25,881 nt of DNA from Dehalococcoidia bacterium (GTDB taxonomy: Bacteria; Chloroflexota; Dehalococcoidia; Dehalococcoidales; BS750m-G39), in assembly GCA_030615425.1 (NCBI GenBank), contig JAUWZG010000003.1, positions 1 through 25,881 on the forward strand, written 5' to 3'. A program made the position numbers and the translations under genes. Positions within the stretch are counted from its first letter, which is position 1. Each line of letters starts with the position of its first letter. Under the pieces are notes generated by a model. It saw nothing but the letters and a program-made list of their open reading frames with translations. It made no database searches and was not told where the DNA came from. Positions 15,713 through 23,726 of this stretch are shown here, one piece after another.

Positions 15713-17668
15713 TCATTTTTCCTTATATACGCCGGTATAGTCTTTATTATGGGCTTCATACTGATTTTTCATGTTACCCCAAAAGGCCAGCGGCAATTCC
15801 CCGGTTTTGACCTTGCCGTTTTCCAGTTTAAGCGTAAGATACTTCCTCCACTCCGGCGGGTCCAGAGTCGGGTAGTCTATCCTCTGGAAATTCAGCGGGA
15901 TACTACTGGCCTTGCGCGCCAGCGAAGCGTGGATGATGATTTGAGCGTAAGTTAAAAGACTGAGGTCTTCCAGACTGCGCATCAGCTTATGCGGGTCCAG
16001 AGCAAACAGTAAAGGCACCGATTCCTCTTCGATTTTTCGCAGGGTACCTAGACCCATATTCAGAAGACTCTCGGTTTTAAATTCACTGCAATAATATTGC
16101 ATGGCTCTCGCAATACCGGCATGTAGCTCCTTCCACTCCATGCCGCTGCTGCGCTTAACCGGGGCATAAACCCGGGCTTTCTCAAGGACGACCTGTTCAC
16201 GTGATATTTTGGATTCACCGACCTGCCGTGCATAGGCTGCGGCTTTTCGGCCAGCATACCTGCCGGTAGCTGCCGCATAACTATGGTCCTCGGGAGCAAA
16301 CATCTGCATTCCGGCGGCATACAGCCCCTCTAGAGTGGTTTTCAAATCCCAGTCGACTAACAGACCACCACCGTAACTGGCCTCCCGCCATTGCGGTAAA
16401 CTGCTGCCCTCGATAAACCTATAACTCTGGAGTAAGTCCCGGCTCGGGTCATAGCCAGCATCGTTGAAAGTTTTGATAATAATTTTCGTGGTAGATTCTT
16501 CTCCCAGCATCAGCTTCCAGGTAACATTTCTTTCTACCTCCGGCATGGACGGGAAATCACCGTAGAACGGTAGCGCGTATTCACCTTTAAGTACCCCGTC
16601 CCGGACAGCTTGCTCAACTCCGGGGAACGGGACCATGGCTCCCCAATCAACCCAGCCCTGTATCGGATACGGCAGCACTTTGCCGTTGGCATCTACGATT
16701 GGGACATTCTCATAACTGGCATCACCTGCCCCGGTATACCACTTATGCTTATAGCCTGTAGCAATACGCAAGATTCCGGTACTTTCCATCGTGGTCAGTT
16801 CAGCCCCGGCTTTCCAGGCCATGGCGGTGCCGTCGCCTGTAATGGTTCGGGGCATCATGTTGGAATACCCACCTAATTCAGTACTTATCAGCCACATCGA
16901 CCCGGATCCGGCGGTGGCGAGGATAGCTGATTTAGATTTAAAAATCATGAATTCACCGGTACGGCTGTTGAGGCCAGTGGCCCCGACTACCCGGGCGCCC
17001 TGGACTCCGTTCTCGGTCAGCAGGCTGGTCATCATCACACGATCAAAGATTTTGACCCCTAAGCGCTTACATTCCTTTTTTAATGCGGGTTTAAAAGTGG
17101 ACCCCCAGACCCGTATTACCACGTTGCTCAGTTTATGTTCTGATTTTTTGAATTTGGCTTTCTCGGCTTCTGTCTCATTCACAGGGAAATAGCTATGTAT
17201 TCGAGTATAGCGCGGAGAAATCATGAATTTGGTCTTCTCATCCCAGCCTTGAGCGCCCACATATTCATCACCGGTGTCTCTGATTTTACCGCCCAACTGT
17301 TCCAGTTCGAGCAGGGTGTCATAGTCCTCGCGGCACTGGATCTGGATGCCGATGCCGTTGCAGTACGGGCGGTCGGCCATGCCCTGCGCCCACTCATCCG
17401 GGTCTACATTGGATACAGGATTCGCGGGGACATTACACCAGTGATCGCATCCCGGTCCTCCGGCACCACTCCTGATAGTATCACCCTTTTCCACCAGAAC
17501 CACATTTAATCCTTGTCTGGCAGCACTGATGGCCGCCCAGCAACCGGCGATACCGCCTCCAATCACCAGGATATCGGCATCGATTTTTTGCTCCTGGTCG
17601 AAGCGGATAGGATACGGCCAATCTGGTGCGTGACCTTGTTCCTTAAAATAATCATGCCATGTACTCAT
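15713..17668 (-). CDS. AprA/fumarate-reductase-like FAD flavoprotein
   Basis: A 651-residue member of the succinate dehydrogenase/fumarate reductase/adenylylsulfate reductase flavoprotein superfamily. The FAD dinucleotide fold is VIGGGIAG (35-42) with E60 at the end of the second strand; GAGGPGCDHW follows, and the second FAD contact near residue 450 reads GLYAAGMQMFAPEDHSYAAA. The C-terminal helical domain resembles AprA. A strong AAGGAGG site lies just upstream of the ATG. It sits 78 bp after the last ABC transporter ATPase gene and before the ferredoxin, so it may act on a compound taken up by that transporter. No sulfate-reduction genes (sat, qmo) are seen, so APS reduction is unlikely; the substrate is unknown. 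Confidence 0.87.
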   Translation of the reverse strand: MSTWHDYFKEQGHAPDWPYPIRFDQEQKIDADILVIGGGIAGCWAAISAARQGLNVVLVEKGDTIRSGAGGPGCDHWCNVPANPVSNVDPDEWAQGMADRPYCNGIGIQIQCREDYDTLLELEQLGGKIRDTGDEYVGAQGWDEKTKFMISPRYTRIHSYFPVNETEAEKAKFKKSEHKLSNVVIRVWGSTFKPALKKECKRLGVKIFDRVMMTSLLTENGVQGARVVGATGLNSRTGEFMIFKSKSAILATAGSGSMWLISTELGGYSNMMPRTITGDGTAMAWKAGAELTTMESTGILRIATGYKHKWYTGAGDASYENVPIVDANGKVLPYPIQGWVDWGAMVPFPGVEQAVRDGVLKGEYALPFYGDFPSMPEVERNVTWKLMLGEESTTKIIIKTFNDAGYDPSRDLLQSYRFIEGSSLPQWREASYGGGLLVDWDLKTTLEGLYAAGMQMFAPEDHSYAAATGRYAGRKAAAYARQVGESKISREQVVLEKARVYAPVKRSSGMEWKELHAGIARAMQYYCSEFKTESLLNMGLGTLRKIEEESVPLLFALDPHKLMRSLEDLSLLTYAQIIIHASLARKASSIPLNFQRIDYPTLDPPEWRKYLTLKLENGKVKTGELPLAFWGNMKNQYEAHNKDYTGVYKEK

Positions 17669-17746
17669 TTGTGTATCCTCCTTATTAAAAATTCAGGTTA
17701 ATTAGCCTCAGTCTATAACCGGTTGGTCACTTTTTTTAAATGTACT

Positions 17747-18739
17747 TTAAACCCTGATACAGGCTACCTGGTGGCCACCACCGACATCGCGGAGCGGTGG
17801 TATCACCTGGCTACACTCCGGTACGGCCATGAAGCAGCGAGGATGGAAACTACAGCCGGACGGTGGGTTCAACGGGGTGGGTACCTCTCCCTTCAGGATA
17901 ATGCGCTCACGCTTTTCCTCCACAAAGGGGTCAGCTATGGGCACTGCGGAAAGCAGCGCTTTAGTGTACGGATGCAGGGGGTTCTCATACAGCTCTCTTG
18001 ACTTGGTAATTTCCACTATGTGGCCAAGATACATCACCGCCACCCGATCGCTTATATGTCTCACCACCGAAAGGTCATGGGCGATAAAAAGATAGGTCAG
18101 CCCCTTTATCCCTTCCTGTAATTCCTCTAGCAGGTTGATTATCTGGGCTTGTATGGAAACATCCAAAGCTGAAATGGGCTCGTCGCAGATTATTAGAGAA
18201 GGTTCGCTAGACAGGGCACGGGCGACACCAATACGTTGTCTTTGACCACCACTAAACTCATGGGGGAAGCGGTCTATCATGCTGGGGTCCAGGCCAACCA
18301 GGCGAAACAGCTGCTCCACCCTATCGTTGTATTCAGAGCGGCTGCCAACCCACTGGTGGTGAATCTTTAGCGGTTCGCCGACGATACTGCCAGCGCTCTG
18401 GCGGGGGTCTAACGAACTGTAGGGGTCTTGAAAGATGAGCGCCATATTGCTGCGGATGTGTCTTATCTTTGACTCCGGTAACGATGAAATATCCTCCCCT
18501 TCAAACAAAATCTGTCCCGCGGTGGGTTGATACAGTCGGAGAACACAGCGACCAATGGTGGTTTTGCCACAGCCGCTCTCTCCTACCAAGCCTAGCGTTT
18601 CACCTCTCCTGAGTTTAAAAGTGACGCCATCAACGGCTTTGACATCAGCCACTTTTCTCCTTAAGATGCCCCTGGTAACCGGGAAGTACATTTTCAGGTC
18701 TTTGACGTCCAAAATAGCGTCATCTTGCTGCGGGCTCAC
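17747..18739 (-). CDS. Peptide-type ABC importer ATPase, DppF/OppF-like
   Basis: Second ATPase of the importer, 330 residues. Walker A is GESGCGKT (53-60), the signature is [10 protein letters not shown], Walker B is [13 protein letters not shown], and the H-loop is FIAHDLSVV. The C-terminal oligopeptide-transporter extension keeps its cysteines ([10 protein letters not shown] ... EC ... HQVAC), which in some Dpp/Opp proteins may hold an Fe-S cluster. The GTG start at 18739 overlaps the end of the preceding ATPase gene by 20 bp. The protein works at the inner membrane face, paired with the DppD-like ATPase. Confidence 0.93.
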   Translation of the reverse strand: MSPQQDDAILDVKDLKMYFPVTRGILRRKVADVKAVDGVTFKLRRGETLGLVGESGCGKTTIGRCVLRLYQPTAGQILFEGEDISSLPESKIRHIRSNMALIFQDPYSSLDPRQSAGSIVGEPLKIHHQWVGSRSEYNDRVEQLFRLVGLDPSMIDRFPHEFSGGQRQRIGVARALSSEPSLIICDEPISALDVSIQAQIINLLEELQEGIKGLTYLFIAHDLSVVRHISDRVAVMYLGHIVEITKSRELYENPLHPYTKALLSAVPIADPFVEEKRERIILKGEVPTPLNPPSGCSFHPRCFMAVPECSQVIPPLRDVGGGHQVACIRV

Positions 18740-19724
18740 TTGTCATCTCCTCGGTATTAGCATAGCAACTGATGTAGTGTCGGTCATGCAGATGTTTGAG
18801 CGGAGGCCAGGGCTCTTGAAAACACCTTCCGACCTTGTAAGAGCACCTGGGTAGAAAGGCGCAGGTGGGTGGCATGTTAATCAGATTAGGCGGTAGGCCC
18901 TCAATAGGGACCAGTTTCCTCCCCTCCTCCTCATCCAGCCTGGGTATGCATTTGAGCAATCCTATAGTATATGGATGGCGCGGCTTGCCGAATATATCCT
19001 TGGTCGTGCCTTCCTCCACGATGCGCCCGGCATACATAATATATATCCTCTGCGCATACCGAGCCACGACGCCCAGGTTGTGGGTCACGATAACCAGCGA
19101 GGCCTGAAATCGCTCAACCATATTTTCCATCAGCTCTAATAACTGTGCCTGGGTGGTGACATCCACAGCTGTAGTTGGCTCATCGGCGATGAGTATCTTT
19201 GGGCTGCAAGAAAGCGCCATGGCAATCATCACCCTCTGCCGCATGCCGCCACTGAACTGGTGGGGATAATCATCAATGCGGCTTTTCGCATCGGGGATAC
19301 CCACCAAGCCGAGCAGCTCGATTGCCCTTTCCCTCGCCGCCTTCTTGCTCATCTTCAGGTGCAGCTCCAGCATTTCTGTTAGCTGCTGGTTAATGGTCAA
19401 TACCGGGTTGAGCGAGGTCATCGGCTCCTGGAATATCATGGCTATCTTGGCACCACGAACAGAACGCATTTCCGATCCGTTAGCCTTAAACTTGAGCAAG
19501 TCCCGACCCTCGAAGATAACCTCGCCGCCGACGATTTCACCCGGCATGGATATTAACTGCATCACCGAAAGCTGGCTGACTGATTTACCACAGCCACTCT
19601 CCCCCACCAGGCCAATTATTTCTTGCTCGTCGATGTGGTAGGAAATGCCATCAACTGCCTTGACCACACCGCTCTCGGTGTGAAACTGAGTCTTCAGGTT
19701 TTCTACTTTCAATAACTCCGCCAT
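18720..19724 (-). CDS. Peptide-type ABC importer ATPase, DppD/OppD-like
   Basis: First ATPase of the importer. It carries Walker A GESGCGKS, signature FSGGMRQRV, Walker [13 protein letters not shown] and an H-loop VTHNLGVVA, and ends with the conserved C-terminal extension (PTCAFLPRC ... C). ATG at 19724 (334 residues, [10 protein letters not shown]) is preferred over the longer frame from 19775: the latter overlaps the preceding permease by 35 bp and adds residues unlike the family, while AAGGA lies 8 bases before 19724. It is translated in a tight minus-strand chain with permeases and the second ATPase. Confidence 0.93.
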   Translation of the reverse strand: MAELLKVENLKTQFHTESGVVKAVDGISYHIDEQEIIGLVGESGCGKSVSQLSVMQLISMPGEIVGGEVIFEGRDLLKFKANGSEMRSVRGAKIAMIFQEPMTSLNPVLTINQQLTEMLELHLKMSKKAARERAIELLGLVGIPDAKSRIDDYPHQFSGGMRQRVMIAMALSCSPKILIADEPTTAVDVTTQAQLLELMENMVERFQASLVIVTHNLGVVARYAQRIYIMYAGRIVEEGTTKDIFGKPRHPYTIGLLKCIPRLDEEEGRKLVPIEGLPPNLINMPPTCAFLPRCSYKVGRCFQEPWPPLKHLHDRHYISCYANTEEMTSEPAAR

Positions 19725-19740
19725 GTTCTGTTCCTTATCG

Positions 19741-20652
19741 CTAGAGTAAACCTCTAAGCCTGGGGTCGAGGGCATCTCTTAAGCCGTCTCCCACAATATT
19801 GAAGGCAAATACCACCAGCGCAATGGCAATACCAGGCGCTAGCCAAAGCGCCGGACTGCTGGCTAAATATCTATAGCCATCCCAAACCATTGCCCCCCAG
19901 GCCGCGCCCGGTGGGTCGATGCCGATGCCCAAAAAGCTGAGTCCGGCTTCGGCCAGGATTAAAGCCCCCAGCTGCATCGTCATCAGCACTATGAGCGGCG
20001 GAAAGGCATTGGGCAGGATATGTCTAAACATCACGCGTATGTTGCTGGAGCCCATAGCCCGTTGGGCCATGATATAATCATTTTCCTTGATGCTCAAGGT
20101 CAGTCCGTGGGTTACCCTAGCGTATCCAGGTATTATGGCGATGCTCAGGGCGATGATAACGACCCAGATGCCACTAATAACATCGTATTCTTTTAGCACG
20201 ACGGCAAGGAACAGGGCCAGTAAAAGCATCGGGAAGCACATAATTGCGTCCATAGCCCTCATGATGAACATATTAGCAATACCGCTAAAGTATCCAGCAA
20301 TTATCCCCAGCGGAATACCAATGATGCCAGCAACCGTGACCGATATAAAGCCAACCATCAGCGCCGTCCTTGAGCCGTAGATGAGCCGGCTTAGCGTGTC
20401 TCTACCCAGAAGGTCAGTGCCCAGGAGGTGCTCCCCGCTCGGTTGAAGCAACCTCTTACCTGGGCCTAGCTCATAGGGGTCGTAGGGTGCCAGCAACGGG
20501 GCAAAGATGGCGGCAATCACCATCAACACTAATACCACCAGCCCGAAGGTAACCAGCTTGCGCTCAAAGAATACCCTCCGAAAGCGCCGCCACTCGCTGA
20601 CGCGGACTGGAGCTTCTGAGAAACCTATGTCGTTGGTATGTTTTTCTACCAT
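19741..20652 (-). CDS. Peptide-type ABC importer permease, DppC-like
   Basis: Inner-membrane permease of 303 residues. A long cytoplasmic N-terminus precedes the first membrane helix (residues about 33-52), as usual for DppC/OppC. The GTDLLGRD segment and the EAA loop (GLSFLGIGIDPPGAAWGAMV) that touches the ATPases are intact. It starts 12 bp after the DppB-like gene with only a weak ribosome site, so translation is probably coupled to that of the upstream permease. Confidence 0.94.
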   Translation of the reverse strand: MVEKHTNDIGFSEAPVRVSEWRRFRRVFFERKLVTFGLVVLVLMVIAAIFAPLLAPYDPYELGPGKRLLQPSGEHLLGTDLLGRDTLSRLIYGSRTALMVGFISVTVAGIIGIPLGIIAGYFSGIANMFIMRAMDAIMCFPMLLLALFLAVVLKEYDVISGIWVVIIALSIAIIPGYARVTHGLTLSIKENDYIMAQRAMGSSNIRVMFRHILPNAFPPLIVLMTMQLGALILAEAGLSFLGIGIDPPGAAWGAMVWDGYRYLASSPALWLAPGIAIALVVFAFNIVGDGLRDALDPRLRGLL

Positions 20653-20664
20653 ATTCTACGCTCG

Positions 20665-21624
20665 CTAGCCATACCGTATCCTGGGGTCAAGCCAAGCATA
20701 AGATATATCAACAATCAAATTGACCATTAAGATTATGACGGCAATGACCAAAGTAATGGCCTGTACCACTACGTAGTCCTGGCCAAAAATGCTGCTGACC
20801 ATCAAACTGCCGACGCCGGGAATGGCAAACACCCTCTCAACGAGTATCGAACCGCCAAAGATAATGCTGACACTAACACCCATCAGGGTAATAACCGGGA
20901 TGAGGCTGTTTTTTAGGGCATGTCCAGTTATTACCCTACGCTCACTTAAGCCCTTGGACCAGGCGGTGCGAATATAGTCCTGCCGGGTAACCTCAAGCAT
21001 GCTTGACCGCATCTGGCGTGCGTTAGCCGCCAAACCAAAAACAGCCAGACAAAAGACGGGCAAAATCACCTGCCTGGTGCTCAACCAGAAATCATCCAGT
21101 GGCGAGGTGTAGCCCGATATGGGCAGCCAGCCGAGCTTGACGCCAAAAAAGTATATCAGCAATATCCCCAGCAAGAACACAGGGATGGTTAGACCGACAT
21201 ATGTCAGAGGTGTGACTACTCTATCTAACCATTTGCCCCGCCTAACAGCCGCGAGTATCCCCGCCAGGACGCCGAAAATGGCACTAACTATCAAGGAGAG
21301 CAAGCCCAGGTGAATGGTTATGGGGAAACGCTCAAGCATGAGCGTGCCCACATCCTCGCGGTAAAATATTGAGGTGCCGAAGTCCCCTTGGAAAATGCCC
21401 AACACCCAATTAGCATACTGCACCATTATATGCTTATCCAGACCAAACTCAGCCCGGAGTTCAGCAAGCTTTTCCGGGGACATAGCTTCTAACTCCGCAG
21501 TCTGAGCCATGTAAATCAGTATTGGGTCGCCGGGCAGCAACCGCATGACAAAGAAAACAATCAGGGTCACCAGGATAAGAACGACCAACGCTATTAGCAG
21601 TCGCCTGACAATATATGTTGTCAT
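20665..21624 (-). CDS. Peptide-type ABC importer permease, DppB-like
   Basis: Partner permease of 319 residues: N-terminal membrane helix directly at the start (MTTYIVRRLLIALVVLILVT), then MRLLPGDP, the periplasmic segment LRAEFGLDKHIMVQYANWV, and the EAA-type loop around ARQMRSSMLEVTRQDYIRTA followed by KGLSERRV. Six membrane segments can be traced. GGGG lies 7 bases before the ATG. It is separated from the binding-protein gene by a 198-bp gap with two hairpins, which likely lowers its expression relative to that gene. Confidence 0.94.
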   Translation of the reverse strand: MTTYIVRRLLIALVVLILVTLIVFFVMRLLPGDPILIYMAQTAELEAMSPEKLAELRAEFGLDKHIMVQYANWVLGIFQGDFGTSIFYREDVGTLMLERFPITIHLGLLSLIVSAIFGVLAGILAAVRRGKWLDRVVTPLTYVGLTIPVFLLGILLIYFFGVKLGWLPISGYTSPLDDFWLSTRQVILPVFCLAVFGLAANARQMRSSMLEVTRQDYIRTAWSKGLSERRVITGHALKNSLIPVITLMGVSVSIIFGGSILVERVFAIPGVGSLMVSSIFGQDYVVVQAITLVIAVIILMVNLIVDISYAWLDPRIRYG

Positions 21625-21647
21625 ATTAAACCCCGGTCAGCATTAAG

Positions 21648-21699
21648 AAATCTTCTTGGTCAGGCACAAACCTGTATTCAGCCCAGACCTAAAAGATTT
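21648..21699 (-). other. Imperfect stem-loop before the permease genes
   Basis: AAATCTTCTTGGTC (21648-21661) is complementary to GACCTAAAAGATTT (21686-21699) at 12 of 14 positions, one of the other two being a possible G-U pair in the minus-strand RNA. An inner stem CAGG/CCTG (21661-21664, 21671-21674) lies in the loop. It falls 24 bases before the DppB-like start and may act in translation control or RNA stability. Confidence 0.5.
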
Positions 21700-21752
21700 G
21701 TCTAAGTAATCCGCAGGCTAGCTACTGAAAGGAATTACGGCTTCTTCTTTAC

Positions 21753-21805
21753 GCCGGGTGATTCACCCTGGGCCCCATTCTAGGGATGAGAATGAATCAC
21801 CCGGC
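21753..21805 (-). terminator. Strong stem-loop after the binding-protein gene
   Basis: GCCGGGTGATTCA (21753-21765) pairs perfectly with TGAATCACCCGGC (21793-21805), a 13-bp stem with a 27-base loop containing a smaller CCCT/AGGG stem. It lies 17 bases after the stop of the binding-protein gene. No T-run follows on the minus strand, so it is more likely a partial terminator or an mRNA-stabilising hairpin that allows excess binding protein, as in other importer operons. Confidence 0.7.
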
Positions 21806-21822
21806 TTTCTTATTCAGGCTGC

Positions 21823-23367
21823 TTAATGTAGTTCCATCCAAGTGTCATACGGGGTCCAGATGACGCCGTGTATCATGAAATAATCGCTGTGAACGTAGGA
21901 CTGCATCACCGCCACGCTGACATCTCTCCAAAGTGGGATAATCATAGCATCCTCACCGGCCTGCTCTACTGCTTCCTTTATTTTGTCCATTGCCTCAAAG
22001 GCATCTGCATACTCGTGATCCAGCGCCTCTTCGCATAGAGCTAGGTATTCGGGTGACTTATAGATGTTACCGGTCATGAAGGTCATCGGGTTGGGGCCAA
22101 AATGGACGAATATGTCGGTAGCATCGGGGTTTATTCCGGACGCAGCTAATACCAGGTCATCCCAGCCTGTCATAAAGAGAGAAACCATGTATCTGCCAAA
22201 GTCGGCAATATCCGGTTCAACAATGATGCCTACATCATCCAGGTAAGCCTGTAAAGCGGCGACAGCGTCCCGTGCCGCATCCGTGGCGAGTATCGTGGTC
22301 TCGAAGCCATCGGGGTAACCCGCATCAGCCAGCAACTCTCTGGCCCTATCCGGATCATACGGTCGGGGGTCATAACCCGGGACGTAACCCGGCCAATCCG
22401 AGGAAGCCATCTGATGAAGGGGTTCATACTTGTCAAATCCCAGCATCTCCGCTATGGCCGCTTTGTCAATGGCATACTCTATTGCCTCGCGTACCTCCTT
22501 CTTGGCTAATGGTGAATCGGGGTCGCTGGAATTAGGCAAGAGCGACCAGAACATGCCAGCCAGGCCAGTCCCCCAGTTTACCGTAAGCCCCTTTTCCTCT
22601 AAGTCAAGAATACTTTGTACGGCTGACGCGTATACCCACATATCTGCATCTCCCGCCTCCATCGTGGCTGCGGCTGTCACGGGGTCTGGAATGTAACGGG
22701 CTTCGATACCATCGAGATATGGCATGTCTTCCCGCCAGTAGTTATCATTCATCTCGTATATGAGGACGACATCTCGTTGAAAATCAACAACTTTGAAGGC
22801 ACCTGTCCCTACTGAGTTTGAGCGAGCCCACTCTATGCGCTCTTCAAGAGTGTCGCCGGCATTTTCAAATGCTGTCGGCGAAATCATCATGACCCACCCG
22901 TAGTTATTGATCATGTGCCAGTTGTATGCCGTAAGATGCATCTTGAAAGTGTAATCATCGACAACTTCAAGGGACTCTATGTACTGACCGTCCGGTAGCC
23001 TGCCCCCATCCAATGCCAACTGAAAATTCCATCGGCATGCCTCGGCATTCCAGGGTGTCCCATCATGGAACTCAACGCCTTCCCTCAGGTACCAGGTGAT
23101 GGTCAGGTTATCCGGGTCGCTTACCCAGGATGTAGCTAAGACTGGGATTTGAATCCCCTCTTCATCCCATTCGCATAATCTTTCTATGCAGGGCAGGGCG
23201 TATATGCTGTCAGTAGGCCAAAACTCCGGTGGGTATCCTATATTCGCTGGAAAGGTACCCCCAATGCATTTCATGATGCCGCCGGTTTCTGCCTCTTTCT
23301 CACAAGCGGTGAAACACATCCCAGCTATTAGAACAATCACCAAAGGAATAAATAAAAGCTTCTTCAT
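21823..23367 (-). CDS. Peptide/nickel-type ABC importer binding lipoprotein (SBP_bac_5)
   Basis: Substrate-binding protein of 514 residues. The signal peptide (MKKLLFIPLVIVLIAG...) leads to a Cys at residue 22 in FTAC, a loose lipobox, so it is probably anchored to the membrane outside. The family 5 pattern follows: W-x-x-D-x-x-x-x-x-W-x-L-R-x-G-V-x-F-H-D-G-T-P-W-N-A near residue 95 and VREAIEYAIDK later. GGAGGT lies 8 bases before the ATG. It is first in the dpp-like chain, behind a consensus promoter and a leader with two very short ORFs. The ligand is unknown: peptides, nickel or other compounds are transported by relatives. Confidence 0.93.
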   Translation of the reverse strand: MKKLLFIPLVIVLIAGMCFTACEKEAETGGIMKCIGGTFPANIGYPPEFWPTDSIYALPCIERLCEWDEEGIQIPVLATSWVSDPDNLTITWYLREGVEFHDGTPWNAEACRWNFQLALDGGRLPDGQYIESLEVVDDYTFKMHLTAYNWHMINNYGWVMMISPTAFENAGDTLEERIEWARSNSVGTGAFKVVDFQRDVVLIYEMNDNYWREDMPYLDGIEARYIPDPVTAAATMEAGDADMWVYASAVQSILDLEEKGLTVNWGTGLAGMFWSLLPNSSDPDSPLAKKEVREAIEYAIDKAAIAEMLGFDKYEPLHQMASSDWPGYVPGYDPRPYDPDRARELLADAGYPDGFETTILATDAARDAVAALQAYLDDVGIIVEPDIADFGRYMVSLFMTGWDDLVLAASGINPDATDIFVHFGPNPMTFMTGNIYKSPEYLALCEEALDHEYADAFEAMDKIKEAVEQAGEDAMIIPLWRDVSVAVMQSYVHSDYFMIHGVIWTPYDTWMELH

Positions 23368-23369
23368 GG

Positions 23370-23435
23370 TTAAATTTTACCTCCTTGTAAGTTATTCATA
23401 GACTATTTCACCCCCTACGTCATGGTCTACCTCCT
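23370..23435 (-). promoter_or_regulatory. Leader with two very short ORFs before the binding-protein gene
   Basis: On the minus strand AGGAGG (23435-23430) stands 6 bases before ATG-ACG-TAG (23423-23415), a two-codon reading frame with an ideal ribosome site. Next, an ATG at 23399 opens a 9-residue frame (MNNLQGGKI) whose Gly-Gly codons are the ribosome site of the binding-protein gene and whose TAA (23372-23370) ends 2 bases before the ATG at 23367. Control by ribosome occupancy is plausible. That these frames are translated is an inference. Confidence 0.45.
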
Positions 23436-23536
23436 TTCTTCAGTGAGACTGCTTAACTTTGAAGCTCGATTTTTAGCTTTAAAATTTGGATTTTTCAGCC
23501 TCCTTTTTTAAGGCTATTTCACGGGGTCGCTTCCAA

Positions 23537-23564
23537 ATTATACTCTCATTACGAAGCTTGTCAA
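23537..23564 (-). promoter_or_regulatory. Consensus promoter of the importer operon
   Basis: On the minus strand TTGACA (23564-23559) and TATAAT (23542-23537) are both perfect, separated by 16 bp. The leader to the binding-protein start is about 160 bases and includes an AGCCT/AGGCT hairpin at the A-rich stretch near 23500. An inverted repeat, TGACAAG (23588-23594) and CTTGTCA (23602-23608), lies upstream and may bind a regulator; the -35 itself contains another CTTGTCAA (23557-23564). Confidence 0.8.
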
Positions 23565-23626
23565 TACTCCAAACAGGAAGCGATGCATGACAAGTTTGGT
23601 GCTTGTCAAAGGTAGGAAAATAGAGC

Positions 23627-23670
23627 GGGCTCACCTAAGGAAGAACCACCACAAGGGTGGAGGTAAGCCC
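23627..23670 (-). terminator. Stem-loop after the UroD-like gene
   Basis: GGGCTCACCT (23627-23636) faces AGGTAAGCCC (23661-23670), and inside it CCACC (23646-23650) pairs with GGTGG (23656-23660). In the minus-strand RNA the only mismatch becomes a G-U pair, giving an unbroken 10-bp outer stem followed by CUCUAUUUUCC. In the plus strand the same position is an unpaired C-A, so a minus-strand transcript, that of the UroD-like gene, is the likely source. Confidence 0.6.
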
Positions 23671-23726
23671 ACATGAGGTAAGTGAAACCCTTGAGCTTAC
23701 TATACCAGAAGACGGCCTCCCTCTAT

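Noticed and set aside
15368..15955. 195-codon plus-strand frame across the ferredoxin and flavoprotein 3' end
   Set aside because: The minus strand encodes well-defined cysteine clusters and flavoprotein sequence, each with a ribosome site; the plus frame has neither.
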